Origin: Acinetobacter sp. CS-2
Lineage (GTDB): Bacteria > Pseudomonadota > Gammaproteobacteria > Pseudomonadales > Moraxellaceae
Assembly: GCF_016599715.1 (NCBI RefSeq)
Contig: NZ_CP067019.1
Location: 2,914,001 to 2,978,000, forward strand
Direction: 5' to 3'
Length of the DNA: 64,000 bases
Shown here: piece by piece, positions 11,604 to 21,400 of the stretch
Position numbering within the stretch: the first letter of the stretch is position 1
How the letters are laid out: every line of letters begins with the position of its first letter
The notes under the pieces: generated by a model
Databases searched by the model: none
What the model saw: only the letters and a program-made list of their open reading frames with translations
What the model was told of the DNA's origin: nothing
Program-made: the position numbers and the translations under genes

Positions 11604-12449
11604 TTAATTAAATGGGTCATTAATTTCTTTTTCCGGAATCTTGTTTCCGCTTTGTTTCGGTGCAATATCCGCACCTGAATGTGACTGCTGGATATCCACA
11701 ACATTACCCTGTTCATCACGCCGGGTTACGGTGGTGGTCGTGGTTGCATTTTTAGGATCAGTCTCAGCTGCAGCCGGCTTAGGCTTCGGCAAAACCAGCA
11801 AACTTTCATCCACTTTTGGCAAAGGGACTGATTTGAGATTGACTGCATACACCTTATGATTGCTGCCCATTTCCTCTGCGCCCATGTCATTGACTAAAGA
11901 AACATAATTTTCAATATCTTGTACTTTGGGCTGAACAGTCTTGGGAAATTGTAGCGCTAATTGTTCTAATACACGTTGAGCTTCGTCTTTATTTCGATAG
12001 ATACCATAAAGAAGTACATATTGTTCAATCTGGTTCTCACCACTCAAACGAATATAAAAAAAGTTATTGCGATTCGCCTGTTTTTTCAGAAAGCTTCGAA
12101 TCACATCATCTTTAGTTGTGCGAAACAATTCGATGGTACTTGCATTTTTATTATCATTAATAAATTTGCTGCCACGAAATTCTGGCTCATAACTTCCTGT
12201 GGTCACCACCCGTGTAGTCATTTGTAAAGGGCGCACCTCTTCCTGAAGCGCACCCAGCAGGCTGGTCGCAGCAACCTTTTCCGGTTGAATTTGCAGTTCA
12301 GATTCAGTTTCCGCAGACTTTTCCACCTCAACCAAAGCATCACTGTCGGTAATCGCCCAAAAGATCAGTGCTGCAAACAGGCACACCATCCCACACACCA
12401 GCCAGATATAGTTTTGAATACGTTGCCATTGTGTCCGGAAGGTTGCCAT
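11604..12449 (-). CDS. SPOR-like single-pass membrane protein, DamX-like position
   Basis: 281 residues. A short cytoplasmic N-terminus leads into one membrane helix (about residues 14-33, YIWLVCGMVCLFAALIFWAI). A linker follows, then a SPOR-like fold around residues 125-190 (FYIRLSGENQIEQYVLLYGIYRNKDEAQRVL is the core strand-helix part). The tail is rich in Pro, Thr and Asn. The pilMNOPQ-aroK-aroB-SPOR order mirrors the aroK-aroB-damX order of enterobacteria; SPOR proteins bind denuded septal peptidoglycan. Binding here is inferred. It starts three bases after aroB ends, so it is in the same operon. Confidence 0.75.
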   Translation of the reverse strand: MATFRTQWQRIQNYIWLVCGMVCLFAALIFWAITDSDALVEVEKSAETESELQIQPEKVAATSLLGALQEEVRPLQMTTRVVTTGSYEPEFRGSKFINDNKNASTIELFRTTKDDVIRSFLKKQANRNNFFYIRLSGENQIEQYVLLYGIYRNKDEAQRVLEQLALQFPKTVQPKVQDIENYVSLVNDMGAEEMGSNHKVYAVNLKSVPLPKVDESLLVLPKPKPAAAETDPKNATTTTTVTRRDEQGNVVDIQQSHSGADIAPKQSGNKIPEKEINDPFN

Positions 12450-12452
12450 GAT

Positions 12453-13538
12453 TTATGCCTTTTCTTGATTCGCTAAAATCGCCTGTTTCATCAATTCCAC
12501 ATCAAATTCTTTGCTGATCACAGCCTGCCCGAGCGATTTCATCAGGACCAGACGCAATTGTCCATTCAGCACTTTTTTATCATGTGCCATATAGCCAAGA
12601 AATTCTTGCAGTGGAATCACTGGGCATTTTACTGGCAAATGTGCACGTTGAATGATTTTTTTTGTACGTTCCAGATCTTCCAGTGAAATCCAGCCCATAC
12701 GTTGTGACAAATCAGCCGCCATCACCATACCGGTAGCCACAGCTTCGCCATGCAGCCAGACCCCATAACCCAGATAGGATTCAATTGCATGACCAAAAGT
12801 ATGACCTAAATTCAATAAGGCACGTTCGCCCTGTTCTTTTTCATCATTCGCCACAATACGTGCTTTATGGGCACAGGAACGATAAACAGCTTCAGCCAGC
12901 AATTGTGCATCTCGCGCGACCAGACCATCCATATTTTGTTCAAGCCAGACCAGGAAATCACGGTCTCCCAGCAAGGCATATTTAATTACTTCTGCCAGAC
13001 CCGCAGATAATTCACGGTCGGGTAAGGTCGACAGCTGCGACATATCAGCAAGCACAACCTGAGGTTGCTGAAAAGCGCCGATCATGTTTTTACCGAGTGG
13101 ATGATTAATCCCGGTTTTCCCGCCTACACTGGAATCCACTTGCGACAGCAGAGTTGTCGGCACCTGAATAAAATAAACGCCGCGCTGGAAACAGGCAGAT
13201 GCAAAGCCTGCCATATCCCCAATCACTCCACCGCCCAGAGCAAGCACTGTGGCATCACGGTTAAAACCCGCTTCCAACAAGGCATCAAAAATCAGGTTCA
13301 GGTGTTCAATATTTTTATATTGCTCGCCATCCGGCAAAATACATGTTGCGACTGTTTTCCCCAAATGCTCGATTGCAGTCACATAATGTTCCAGATACAA
13401 AGGCGCAACCGTGGTATTGGTGACCAGCATGACCTGTTTTCCGCGAATATACGGCTCAAGCAATGATTGAGGATCCAAATCACTGCCAATAAAGATAGGA
13501 TAACGGCGATCACCGAGTTCAACATGTAAAGTTTGCAT
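12453..13538 (-). CDS. aroB: 3-dehydroquinate synthase
   Basis: 361 residues, standard length. The NAD site is seen in [16 protein letters not shown] (about 98-113) and [19 protein letters not shown] (about 126-144). The metal-ligand helix has [12 protein letters not shown] (about 243-254) and [11 protein letters not shown] (about 263-273). It converts DAHP to 3-dehydroquinate, the second step of the shikimate pathway. It follows aroK by 17 bases in the pil operon, the usual place in gammaproteobacteria. Confidence 0.97.
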   Translation of the reverse strand: MQTLHVELGDRRYPIFIGSDLDPQSLLEPYIRGKQVMLVTNTTVAPLYLEHYVTAIEHLGKTVATCILPDGEQYKNIEHLNLIFDALLEAGFNRDATVLALGGGVIGDMAGFASACFQRGVYFIQVPTTLLSQVDSSVGGKTGINHPLGKNMIGAFQQPQVVLADMSQLSTLPDRELSAGLAEVIKYALLGDRDFLVWLEQNMDGLVARDAQLLAEAVYRSCAHKARIVANDEKEQGERALLNLGHTFGHAIESYLGYGVWLHGEAVATGMVMAADLSQRMGWISLEDLERTKKIIQRAHLPVKCPVIPLQEFLGYMAHDKKVLNGQLRLVLMKSLGQAVISKEFDVELMKQAILANQEKA

Positions 13539-13555
13539 GAAATTAAAACCGTTAA

Positions 13556-14104
13556 TTAGACTAGTTTTGTTTCTTCAGAAACAATCATTTGTAAGATTTT
13601 TTGCGCCAAATCTCGAGCAGCACCCTGATTTGTCTCAATAATATAATCTGCAATTTCACGATATAAAGGATCACGAACTGCCAATAAATCACGTAACTTT
13701 TGTTCAGGATTTTCAACTTGCAGTAAAGGACGGTTTTTATCCCGGTAAGTGCGCTGTAACTGGATTTCGACAGGAGTATAGAGGTAAACAACAATTCCGC
13801 GTTGTTTTAAAAATTCGCGATTAAGTGGCTGGGTTACTGCTCCGCCACCGGTTGCAACAACCAAGTGTGAACGGGCTGTGAGTTCATCAATCACCATTGT
13901 TTCACGGTTACGAAATCCCTTTTCACCTTCTTTTTCAAAGATCCAAGGGATTGTCGCACCTGTTTTACGCTCAATTTCCTGATCACTATCAAGAAACTCT
14001 CGCCCCAACAGTTCCGCTAAATGACGACCAACAGTTGTTTTCCCAGCCCCCATTGGCCCTACCAAATAGACATTTGGCAGGGTTTCAAACTCATTGCTTG
14101 GCAA
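13556..14104 (-). CDS. aroK: Shikimate kinase
   Basis: 182 residues. The Walker A loop is [13 protein letters not shown] (about 16-28); the shikimate-binding [18 protein letters not shown] and GGGAVT and the lid [11 protein letters not shown] follow in the usual order. It phosphorylates shikimate with ATP. The start is a TTG (14102-14104) with AGGTGA five bases upstream; I chose it because the residues that follow match the usual Acinetobacter N-terminus as I remember it, and no ATG lies before Met18. Lies between pilQ and aroB. Confidence 0.94.
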   Translation of the reverse strand: MPSNEFETLPNVYLVGPMGAGKTTVGRHLAELLGREFLDSDQEIERKTGATIPWIFEKEGEKGFRNRETMVIDELTARSHLVVATGGGAVTQPLNREFLKQRGIVVYLYTPVEIQLQRTYRDKNRPLLQVENPEQKLRDLLAVRDPLYREIADYIIETNQGAARDLAQKILQMIVSEETKLV

Positions 14105-14140
14105 GGAGTCACCTATTTATTTTGCTAAATTTAAAATATA

Positions 14141-16297
14141 TTAATGATTTCTTGAAACACTGTCATTAACAATTCGTGGTGTAACAAAAATCAATAGCTC
14201 TCGCTTGTTATCCGACTTCACATCTTTACGGAATAAACGGCCTACGTAAGGAATATCACCCAAGAATGGTACTTTGGTTTGAGCATTACGCGTCTCTTGT
14301 TCAAAAATACCACCAAGTACCACAGTTTCTCCATTATCAACCAAGACATTGGTATTGATTTGATTTTTATTAATCGTCAATTGACCGGTAGGTGTTGGGT
14401 TTCCTGGAGTATCGCTAGTAATGTTGAGTAGCATTTGAACTTTACCGTCAGGTGTTATACTTGGGGTCACATCCAAACTTAAAGTCGCATCAATAAATTC
14501 AGTTGTTGAAACTGCATTTGCACCGCCACCTTGCGATGATTGATATGGAATTTGTGTACCAGATGAAACTTTAGCCATCTGCTTGTCTGCGGTTAAAACT
14601 TTCGGCGTTGAAATTACCTCACCATAACCATCCGCCTGCAATGCAGAGAGTTCTAAATCCAGCATGAAATCAGACAAACTGATTAAACCAAAAGCAATAC
14701 GACTCGCACCTTGACTGGTGACACCTAAATCCACATTTAAGTTCTGTGGACGTTGAATCGTATATTTACCGTCATCACTAGGTGTTTTTAAATCCCATAA
14801 GGTTGTATCGCTACCACCGACCAACAAATCATTATTCTGGTTAATCCCTTGCGACAATATACCCCACTTCACGCCCATTTCTTTACTAAACTCTGTGGAA
14901 GCACGAACAATACGCGCTTCAACCATGACTTGCTTGACCGGAATATCGAGCAAATCAACCATTTTTCGTATTTTATCAATATGTTGAGCCGTATCATTAA
15001 CAATTAGGGTATTGGTACGTACATCAGCCGAAACTGAACCACGTGAACTTAATAGGGTTTCACTAGAATTATTATTGTCACTAGCAGAATTACTATTGTT
15101 CGATGATTTTGTTTGGGTAATCAACTTTTGAATATCAGCAACTTTTGCATAGCTGAGTTGCATATACTCTGTTTGTATGGGTGCCAGTTTTACACTTTGG
15201 GCCAGTGCTTTAGCTTCTTCTTCTTCCGCCTTAATTAATTCCGATACTGGCGCAATCCAGATGACATTTCCGTTACGGCGCTTATCCAGATTTTTAGTTT
15301 TTAAAATAATATCTAAGGCCTGATCCCATGGTACATCTTTTAAACGCAGGGTAATATTGCCTTGTACACTATCCGCAGCCACCATATTAATACCGGTGAA
15401 ATCTGCCAGCAATTGCAGTACACGACGTACTTCAATATCCTGAAAATCTAATGAAATCTTTTTACCTGTATAAGCATTGGCTGCCTTAGGTTTTAATGGG
15501 TTTTTATCTTCAGGACGTTTTAAGCTGATAGTCAGTTTGTTATCCGTCTGATAAGCCATATATTCATAACTGCCAGAAGTTTGAATCGTAATCACGCCAT
15601 TGCCACCATTATTGGTAGCATCGACCGTAGATACTGGAGTTGCGAAATCATTGACATTTAAACGACGCGCCAAGTGTGCAGGAACTTTATTACCCAGAGT
15701 TCGCACTACGACTTTACTACCTTGTTGTTGTACATCTACCGGAGTATTGCTCCCCAATAAATCCACAACAATTTGACCTTCACCCTGACTACCGCGCTGG
15801 AAACCAATATTAGAAATACCTTGCGCAGCTTTTTGGGCAACCACTTGCTGAGAGGCAAATGCATTCGCAGTCGCAGAATTAATTTTTAAAATAAAAGTAT
15901 TGCCTTCGACACGCGTGGTAAAGGCACCCGCTTCAGCCAAATTCACGGTTAAACGTGAGCGTTGGGCATCAGAACTCACATCGATGGAAGTTGCTTCTTT
16001 CGTTGCAACGGGAATGCTATTTTGTTTTAAATTTTGTTGGGCTTTATCAAAATCAAGAATTAGACGTGAAGGCTGCTCTAGCTGGTAAGCCTGAGGTTGT
16101 GGCGGCAAACCATTAAACATGACACGAATTTCTGTACCTTGGCCTACAATCTGCATAGGTACAATATTGGTCATACTCACCTGTGCATTTGCAACCTGCA
16201 TGATCGCAATCGCAACAGCACCCATAGAAAATTGACGAAACAAATGGTTCATTGTATTGCCATCCCCAAATATAAAATCTTTAAACCTATTATTCAT
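14141..16297 (-). CDS. pilQ: Type IV pilus secretin PilQ
   Basis: 718 residues. AMIN-type domains that bind peptidoglycan occupy the N-terminal third. A secretin/TonB short N-terminal domain lies near 290-345 (LDFQDIEVRRVLQLLADFTGIN), then the N1 domain, and the secretin barrel fills 430-710 (ending VPFLGDIPYVGRLFR). PilQ forms the outer-membrane ring through which the pilus passes and DNA can enter. The ATG at 16297 has a strong AAAGGAA ribosome site; an internal ATG at 16252 would give a shorter, more typical signal peptide (MNHLFRQFSMGAVAIAIMQV). A Ser/Asn-rich stretch near residue 400 is probably a surface loop. Complete. Confidence 0.96.
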   Translation of the reverse strand: MNNRFKDFIFGDGNTMNHLFRQFSMGAVAIAIMQVANAQVSMTNIVPMQIVGQGTEIRVMFNGLPPQPQAYQLEQPSRLILDFDKAQQNLKQNSIPVATKEATSIDVSSDAQRSRLTVNLAEAGAFTTRVEGNTFILKINSATANAFASQQVVAQKAAQGISNIGFQRGSQGEGQIVVDLLGSNTPVDVQQQGSKVVVRTLGNKVPAHLARRLNVNDFATPVSTVDATNNGGNGVITIQTSGSYEYMAYQTDNKLTISLKRPEDKNPLKPKAANAYTGKKISLDFQDIEVRRVLQLLADFTGINMVAADSVQGNITLRLKDVPWDQALDIILKTKNLDKRRNGNVIWIAPVSELIKAEEEEAKALAQSVKLAPIQTEYMQLSYAKVADIQKLITQTKSSNNSNSASDNNNSSETLLSSRGSVSADVRTNTLIVNDTAQHIDKIRKMVDLLDIPVKQVMVEARIVRASTEFSKEMGVKWGILSQGINQNNDLLVGGSDTTLWDLKTPSDDGKYTIQRPQNLNVDLGVTSQGASRIAFGLISLSDFMLDLELSALQADGYGEVISTPKVLTADKQMAKVSSGTQIPYQSSQGGGANAVSTTEFIDATLSLDVTPSITPDGKVQMLLNITSDTPGNPTPTGQLTINKNQINTNVLVDNGETVVLGGIFEQETRNAQTKVPFLGDIPYVGRLFRKDVKSDNKRELLIFVTPRIVNDSVSRNH

Positions 16298-16314
16298 TTT
16301 TATTCCTTTTAAAC

Positions 16315-16842
16315 TTAAGGCGCCGGTCCAATTAATACTAGACTTCTTGGACGCTCCACGTATCCTTCTCGCCCATCCGGAACAATTTCCACGAGATCAA
16401 TCTGTGTAGGCGTGATATTGACCACACGACCATGATTCATGCCCATATAACTGCCGCGCTGTATCCGCTCAATTTCACCATCCGGGGTTTGAATCAATGC
16501 CAAGATCTGTCCAGACTGGCTACGCATACTTCCCTTCATATTCAAGGATTCAATTGCATAGCTTTCTAAAGGTTGCAGTTGACGTGATAAATTAGGATAG
16601 ACACGTTTTCCTGACATAATTTTTAATTCAGCAGCCAGTGAACTCGGTAAAAAAGGACTTTTAAGCTGGTGTGCAGCATAATCAAATGTCGGTACAGGTG
16701 GAAAAACCGGTGCAGGTTCAATCGGCAATGGCGGCTGGTTGCGAATATTGGCCATTTCCTCATTCACGGCATCAATACGTGAATCACAGCCCACCAACAA
16801 TAAACCCAACATGAAGCTTAGAGAGAATTTTTGCATTTTCAT
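16315..16842 (-). CDS. pilP: Type IV pilus alignment lipoprotein PilP
   Basis: 175 residues. A lipoprotein signal with the lipobox LLVGC puts Cys19 at the mature N-terminus. A proline-rich linker (about 35-60) leads to the C-terminal beta-domain that binds the PilQ N0/N1 region (RGSYMGMNHGRVVNITPTQIDLVEIV). PilP links the PilN/PilO inner-membrane pair to the secretin. A GGAGG site lies eight bases before the ATG. Two bases separate it from pilO. Confidence 0.95.
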   Translation of the reverse strand: MKMQKFSLSFMLGLLLVGCDSRIDAVNEEMANIRNQPPLPIEPAPVFPPVPTFDYAAHQLKSPFLPSSLAAELKIMSGKRVYPNLSRQLQPLESYAIESLNMKGSMRSQSGQILALIQTPDGEIERIQRGSYMGMNHGRVVNITPTQIDLVEIVPDGREGYVERPRSLVLIGPAP

Positions 16843-16844
16843 TA

Positions 16845-17579
16845 CTATTTCCCTCCAGCTGTAGCAGTTGAATTTGCATTCGCAGCTTGCGTTTCTGTCG
16901 CTTGAGCATCCGCAGCACCGATATAACGGTATGTTTTTGCTTTAACGTTATAATTCACTTGAGGAATATCAGATTTTTTCTCTTTATTTTCCGAGGCGGT
17001 AATCTCAAAATCATGCAAAGTCACAATACGTGGCAGTGCAGCAATCCCGCTTACAAAAGAACCAAAAGCATGATAATCACCGGTTGCCTCAATCGCAATT
17101 GGCTGTTCAATAAAGAACTCTTGTTTTATTTCATTTTCTAAACGGATATTTTTGAATTTCAGACCAGAATTTACACCAGTGACGTTGATATCCTCGACCA
17201 GTCCAGGAATCTCGGTTTCTTTAGGCAATTGTTCCAATTGCTGATTAAAATTCGCTTCCATTTCCTGTAACTGTGCTTGCAACAACTGCAAATTGCGAAG
17301 TTTAGAATCTTTTTCACGAAACTCGTTAAGCAGGTTTTGCTCTTGAGCAGCAGCATTGGAAATATCTTCCAATTTACCTTTAATTGTTAAAAAATAACCC
17401 AGAATCCCAATCGCCAGCACAATTGCAATCCAGCAGGTGATTTTGACGGATAAAGGCCAACTGCCATAATTATTTGGATCTAAGGTATTGAACTGCTGAA
17501 GAAACTTATCCAGCGTCATTTTCTTTTTACGTACTACAGCTTCATTTGGATTTAATTCATCAAATTCATCGAGACTCAT
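16845..17579 (-). CDS. pilO: Type IV pilus inner-membrane platform protein PilO
   Basis: 244 residues. A cytoplasmic tail is followed by one membrane helix near 48-68 (ITCWIAIVLAIGILGYFLTI), a periplasmic coiled coil (about 70-120) and a ferredoxin-like domain (about 125-215). PilO pairs with PilN and passes assembly signals to PilP. The ATG overlaps the pilN stop by four bases. Confidence 0.95.
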   Translation of the reverse strand: MSLDEFDELNPNEAVVRKKKMTLDKFLQQFNTLDPNNYGSWPLSVKITCWIAIVLAIGILGYFLTIKGKLEDISNAAAQEQNLLNEFREKDSKLRNLQLLQAQLQEMEANFNQQLEQLPKETEIPGLVEDINVTGVNSGLKFKNIRLENEIKQEFFIEQPIAIEATGDYHAFGSFVSGIAALPRIVTLHDFEITASENKEKKSDIPQVNYNVKAKTYRYIGAADAQATETQAANANSTATAGGK

Positions 17580-18229
17580 TTGGCTGCCTCCACGGTTGAA
17601 TTAGCTGTATTGGATGGTGCTTGTTGTTGTGTTTCTGGTGCAGCAGGCTGGGCGATTTCATCCAGGTCGGCAGTCACCACAAATGAACCATAGCCTTCTT
17701 CAATACGCGGAATCACGGAACTTGGCGCTTTATCTTTTTGTTCTTCAACTGCTAAAAAAGAATTCATGAAAGCGTTGCGATACCAGGCAGATGCTTCTAA
17801 ATTACGCAAAAACTCTGCCACGGTATTTGGACTTTCAGCTCTGCCTTCAATGGTGAATTTATCGCCTGTACGCACAAATTTGGTAATGTACAAATTAGCT
17901 GGCGTAACACGAACCAGTTCGTCAATCAGACGCACCGCAATCGGACGTTGCCCTTGCAAGCCTTGAATCAGTTTCATACGCTCAATAATAGCATTACGCT
18001 GCGCTTCCAAACCTTCCAGAGATTTTAATTGCACATCAAGATTTTGATTGGTGCTGGTAATCAGCTGATTGGCCTGTTCCTGGTCTTCAAGTTTATGGTC
18101 ATAATAAAACCATGAGGACGTAACCGCTAAAGCGCCAACGAATGCCGCCCCAATACAAATTGCTATAAATTCTTTTTTCCGTTTCTCTCTCAGCTCATCA
18201 CGCCAAGGGAGCAAGTTAATTCTTGCCAT
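17576..18229 (-). CDS. pilN: Type IV pilus inner-membrane platform protein PilN
   Basis: 217 residues. The N-terminus MARINLLPWRDELR contains the conserved INLLPWR segment that docks into PilM. One membrane helix lies near 22-42, then coiled coil and a periplasmic ferredoxin-like domain (about 80-175). The last 30 residues are low-complexity Ala/Gln/Thr. Its ATG overlaps the pilM stop by one base. It is intact, so the break in pilM leaves it without a normal partner. Confidence 0.95.
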   Translation of the reverse strand: MARINLLPWRDELREKRKKEFIAICIGAAFVGALAVTSSWFYYDHKLEDQEQANQLITSTNQNLDVQLKSLEGLEAQRNAIIERMKLIQGLQGQRPIAVRLIDELVRVTPANLYITKFVRTGDKFTIEGRAESPNTVAEFLRNLEASAWYRNAFMNSFLAVEEQKDKAPSSVIPRIEEGYGSFVVTADLDEIAQPAAPETQQQAPSNTANSTVEAAK

Positions 18230-19259
18230 TAATCAAAACTCCTCAATGCCAGACCACATGCCACCATGAGCGAGGAAGCATCATTCTCTATTTTTTTAAT
18301 ATCGATTTGTGGAGAAAACCCCATTTGCAAAAATGGGTTGGCAATCGTGACGCGATAACCCAGTTTTTGTTGTAGTAATTTCGCGAGTCCTGGAATATTC
18401 GCATTCCCCCCTGCCAATAAAATGTGGTCAATCTCATTGAACTGTGAAGACGAGAAGAAGAACTGCAGTGATCTTGCTGCTTGCTGAACTACAGCTTCCA
18501 AGAATGGCTCTAAGACTTCAACATCATAGTCATCGGGCAATGAACGGGTTTTCTTGGCACGGCCCGCTTCTTCAAAAGACAGACCATAACGATTTTGAAT
18601 TTCTTGAGTCAGCTGTTTACCGCCAAACACCTGTTCTCTGGTATAAATCACTTTATTATTTTGCATGACAGATAAGGTCGTCATGGTATGACCAATATCT
18701 AAAATACCCACCGTGTTCACACCTATTGGTAAAGTATCGGAAAATACTTTATAGGCATTTTCTAGGGCAAAACTTTCAACATCGGCAATTTTTGGCGTCA
18801 GGTTAGCCAGTTCCAGCACTTCAGCACGTGCTTCTACATTTTCAAGACGCGTTGCAACTAAAAGCACATTCACCCGATTCGGATTGGCTAAACGATCCGG
18901 TAATACTTCAAAATCCAGACTGGCTTCGTCCAGAGGAAAGGGAATATATTGCTCGGCATCCATGCGAATCTGGACTTCACGTTCGTCATCCGTCATATCC
19001 GCATCCATTTCAATGGTTTTGGTAATGACCAGTGAAGTTGGGACTGCGAGCGCTGCAGCTGTACATTGAGTATTGGCAAGATTGAGTGCTCGCTCTAGCG
19101 CATCACCCACTGCTTCTGGATTTAAAATATTTTTTTCAACAACACTACCTTCAGGCAAAGGAATCAGCGCATAGCTTTCTACCCAATACCTGTTACCGCT
19201 CTTAACAGAAAGTTCTAACAATTTAACAGAAGTAGAACTAATATAGGACTTACGCACTA

Positions 19260-20288
19260 TTACTTATAGATTCTCTGTGGTAGCAGATGATTTTTATCGA
19301 GAATAAAGTCATCAATGAAGTTTTTGATAATTGGTCTAAATAATTTCTTCTGCCAACGATATATATTTTCAAAGATCCGCTCAAACTGGTTCTTTTGTAT
19401 CTCAACGTAGGCCATCAAGGCTGAAAAAATATGATTCAAAATCAGTTTAGATCGTCTTACTTGAAACTTTTCAATATGACAAACCTGTTTAATCACCCGG
19501 TGATATTGCTCTATTTTCCAATGACTTGAATGTAATTCATGAAAACCTTCAAAGGACAATAAATCATCTTCATCTTGATGCACAATATAAAACCTCTGCT
19601 GTTCTTTTAACTGAGTCTTAAATAATTGTACAAAGCCAAAATCTTTGAGCCAGATCACTTGACCCTGATGGAAATCTGGCAATAAGCGCAGTTGAAACCA
19701 TTGTCCTTTTTCTGGGGAAACCTTACGGTTACAGTCGATACCAAACATAAATCGAATACCATATTTTCTTATGGTTTTTAGATTTCCAGTCGATGAATAC
19801 CAACTATCACCTGTAATAAATTGAATCTTTGCACCCCAACTGAGTACTTCACTTAACATATCCATAAAGTAATCATTCTTGGTTTTACTTTCAGATTTGT
19901 CATAAATTCGGAAATTAATTGGAATATTTTGACCATTTTGATCTGTCGCATACAAGGTAATGAGATTAATACCCTTGACGGATCGGTGGTGTTTGCCTGA
20001 CCAAAAATAGCTAACTAAGTCCATATGCTGACTATACGGTTTATCTAAAACAGTATCATCAATACTGACTATAAGTTTATTATTATCAATATGTTGAATT
20101 GCTTCTTGATATAGGTCGTGAGGTGTGTAGTCTTCACGCTCTAGAAAGCGATTTACACTATCATGCGAGATGTTATAAGTCTCGGCAAGTTGTGTGCAGC
20201 TAATAGAGTTCGGTTCTGTCATGAGAAAGCCCATATAAATGGGTAATGTACAAGTTGCTGTAGAAGCATGTTTAATTCGTCTGATCAC
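19260..20288 (-). CDS. IS701-family transposase, outer copy
   Basis: 342 residues. Acidic residues consistent with a DDE catalytic core appear in IVSIDDTVLDKPYS (about 73-86) and FITGDSWYSS (about 156-165), with a C-terminal glutamate in SSHWKIEQYHRVIKQ. The N-terminal region includes a helix-turn-helix-like stretch (TQLAETYNISHDSVNRFL). It differs from the inner copy at a few residues (His7 here, Asn7 there; Asp/Asn and Ile/Val near residue 205; Gly/Ser near 250). The stop codon lies two bases before the GTG of the fused pilM frame. Confidence 0.92.
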   Translation of the reverse strand: MIRRIKHASTATCTLPIYMGFLMTEPNSISCTQLAETYNISHDSVNRFLEREDYTPHDLYQEAIQHIDNNKLIVSIDDTVLDKPYSQHMDLVSYFWSGKHHRSVKGINLITLYATDQNGQNIPINFRIYDKSESKTKNDYFMDMLSEVLSWGAKIQFITGDSWYSSTGNLKTIRKYGIRFMFGIDCNRKVSPEKGQWFQLRLLPDFHQGQVIWLKDFGFVQLFKTQLKEQQRFYIVHQDEDDLLSFEGFHELHSSHWKIEQYHRVIKQVCHIEKFQVRRSKLILNHIFSALMAYVEIQKNQFERIFENIYRWQKKLFRPIIKNFIDDFILDKNHLLPQRIYK

Positions 20289-20299
20289 AGATACTTTAT

Positions 20300-21400
20300 T
20301 AGGACTTACGCAGTATTATTTATAGATTCTCTGTGGTAGCAGATGATTTTTATCGAGAATAAAGTCATCAATGAAGTTTTTGATCATTGGTCTAAATAAT
20401 TTCTTCTGCCAACGATATACATTTTCAAAGATCCGCTCAAACTGGTTCTTTTGTATCTCGACGTAGGCCATCAAGGCTGAAAAAATATGATTCAAAATCA
20501 GTTTAGATCGTCTTACTTGAAACTTTTCAATATGACAAACCTGTTTAATCACCCGGTGATATTGTTCTATTTTCCAATGACTTGAATGTAATTCATGAAA
20601 ACTCTCAAAGGACAATAAATCATCTTCATCTTGATGCACAATATAAAACCTCTGCTGTTCTTTTAACTGAGTCTTAAATAATTGTACAAAGCCAAAATCT
20701 TTGAGCCAGACCACTTGACCCTGATGGAAATTTGGCAATAAACGCAGTTGAAACCATTGTCCTTTTTCTGGGGAAACCTTACGGTTACAGTCGATACCAA
20801 ACATAAATCGAATACCATATTTTCTTATGGTTTTTAGATTTCCAGTCGATGAATACCAACTATCACCTGTAATAAATTGAATCTTTGCACCCCAACTGAG
20901 TACTTCACTTAACATATCCATAAAGTAATCATTCTTGGTTTTACTTTCAGATTTGTCATAAATTCGGAAATTAATTGGAATATTTTGACCATTTTGATCT
21001 GTCGCATACAAGGTAATGAGATTAATACCCTTGACGGATCGGTGGTGTTTGCCTGACCAAAAATAGCTAACTAAGTCCATATGCTGACTATACGGTTTAT
21101 CTAAAACAGTATCATCAATACTGACTATAAGTTTATTATTATCAATATGTTGAATTGCTTCTTGATATAGGTCGTGAGGTGTGTAGTCTTCACGCTCTAG
21201 AAAACGATTTACACTATCATGCGAGATGTTATAAGTCTCGGCAAGTTGTGTGCAGCTAATAGAGTTCGGTTCTGTCATGAGAAAGCCCATATAAATGGGT
21301 AGAGTACAAGTTGCTGTAGAAGCATTTTTAATTCGTCTGATCACAGATACTTTATAAAGTATTTTAATACTTTTTTGAATCCGTCAATGCGTAAGTCCTA
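20300..21400 (-). mobile_element. ISAba11-like element (IS701 family), inner copy
   Basis: 1101 bp, with the same ends TAGGACTTACGCA (20300) and TGCGTAAGTCCTA (ending 21400). It is inserted in the same orientation into the outer copy and flanked by a 5-bp duplication of that copy, tttat (20295-20299 and 21401-21405). The two copies differ at a few scattered bases. The apparent direct repeat near 21350-21450 is simply the two right ends in series. Confidence 0.93.
20316..21344 (-). CDS. IS701-family transposase, inner copy
   Basis: 342 residues, about 98 percent identical to the outer copy by eye, with all motifs kept: IDDTVLDKP, TGDSWYSS and WKIEQYHR. No stop or frameshift, so it may be active. 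It points in the same direction as the pil operon, so its transcription could run through the outer copy into pilM and beyond. Confidence 0.92.
   Translation of the reverse strand: MIRRIKNASTATCTLPIYMGFLMTEPNSISCTQLAETYNISHDSVNRFLEREDYTPHDLYQEAIQHIDNNKLIVSIDDTVLDKPYSQHMDLVSYFWSGKHHRSVKGINLITLYATDQNGQNIPINFRIYDKSESKTKNDYFMDMLSEVLSWGAKIQFITGDSWYSSTGNLKTIRKYGIRFMFGIDCNRKVSPEKGQWFQLRLLPNFHQGQVVWLKDFGFVQLFKTQLKEQQRFYIVHQDEDDLLSFESFHELHSSHWKIEQYHRVIKQVCHIEKFQVRRSKLILNHIFSALMAYVEIQKNQFERIFENVYRWQKKLFRPMIKNFIDDFILDKNHLLPQRIYK

Noticed and set aside
18229-19257. pilM as an intact gene with a GTG start
   Set aside because: The first codons up to TCC-TA come from the element's terminal repeat; the true N-terminus lies at 21451-21502.
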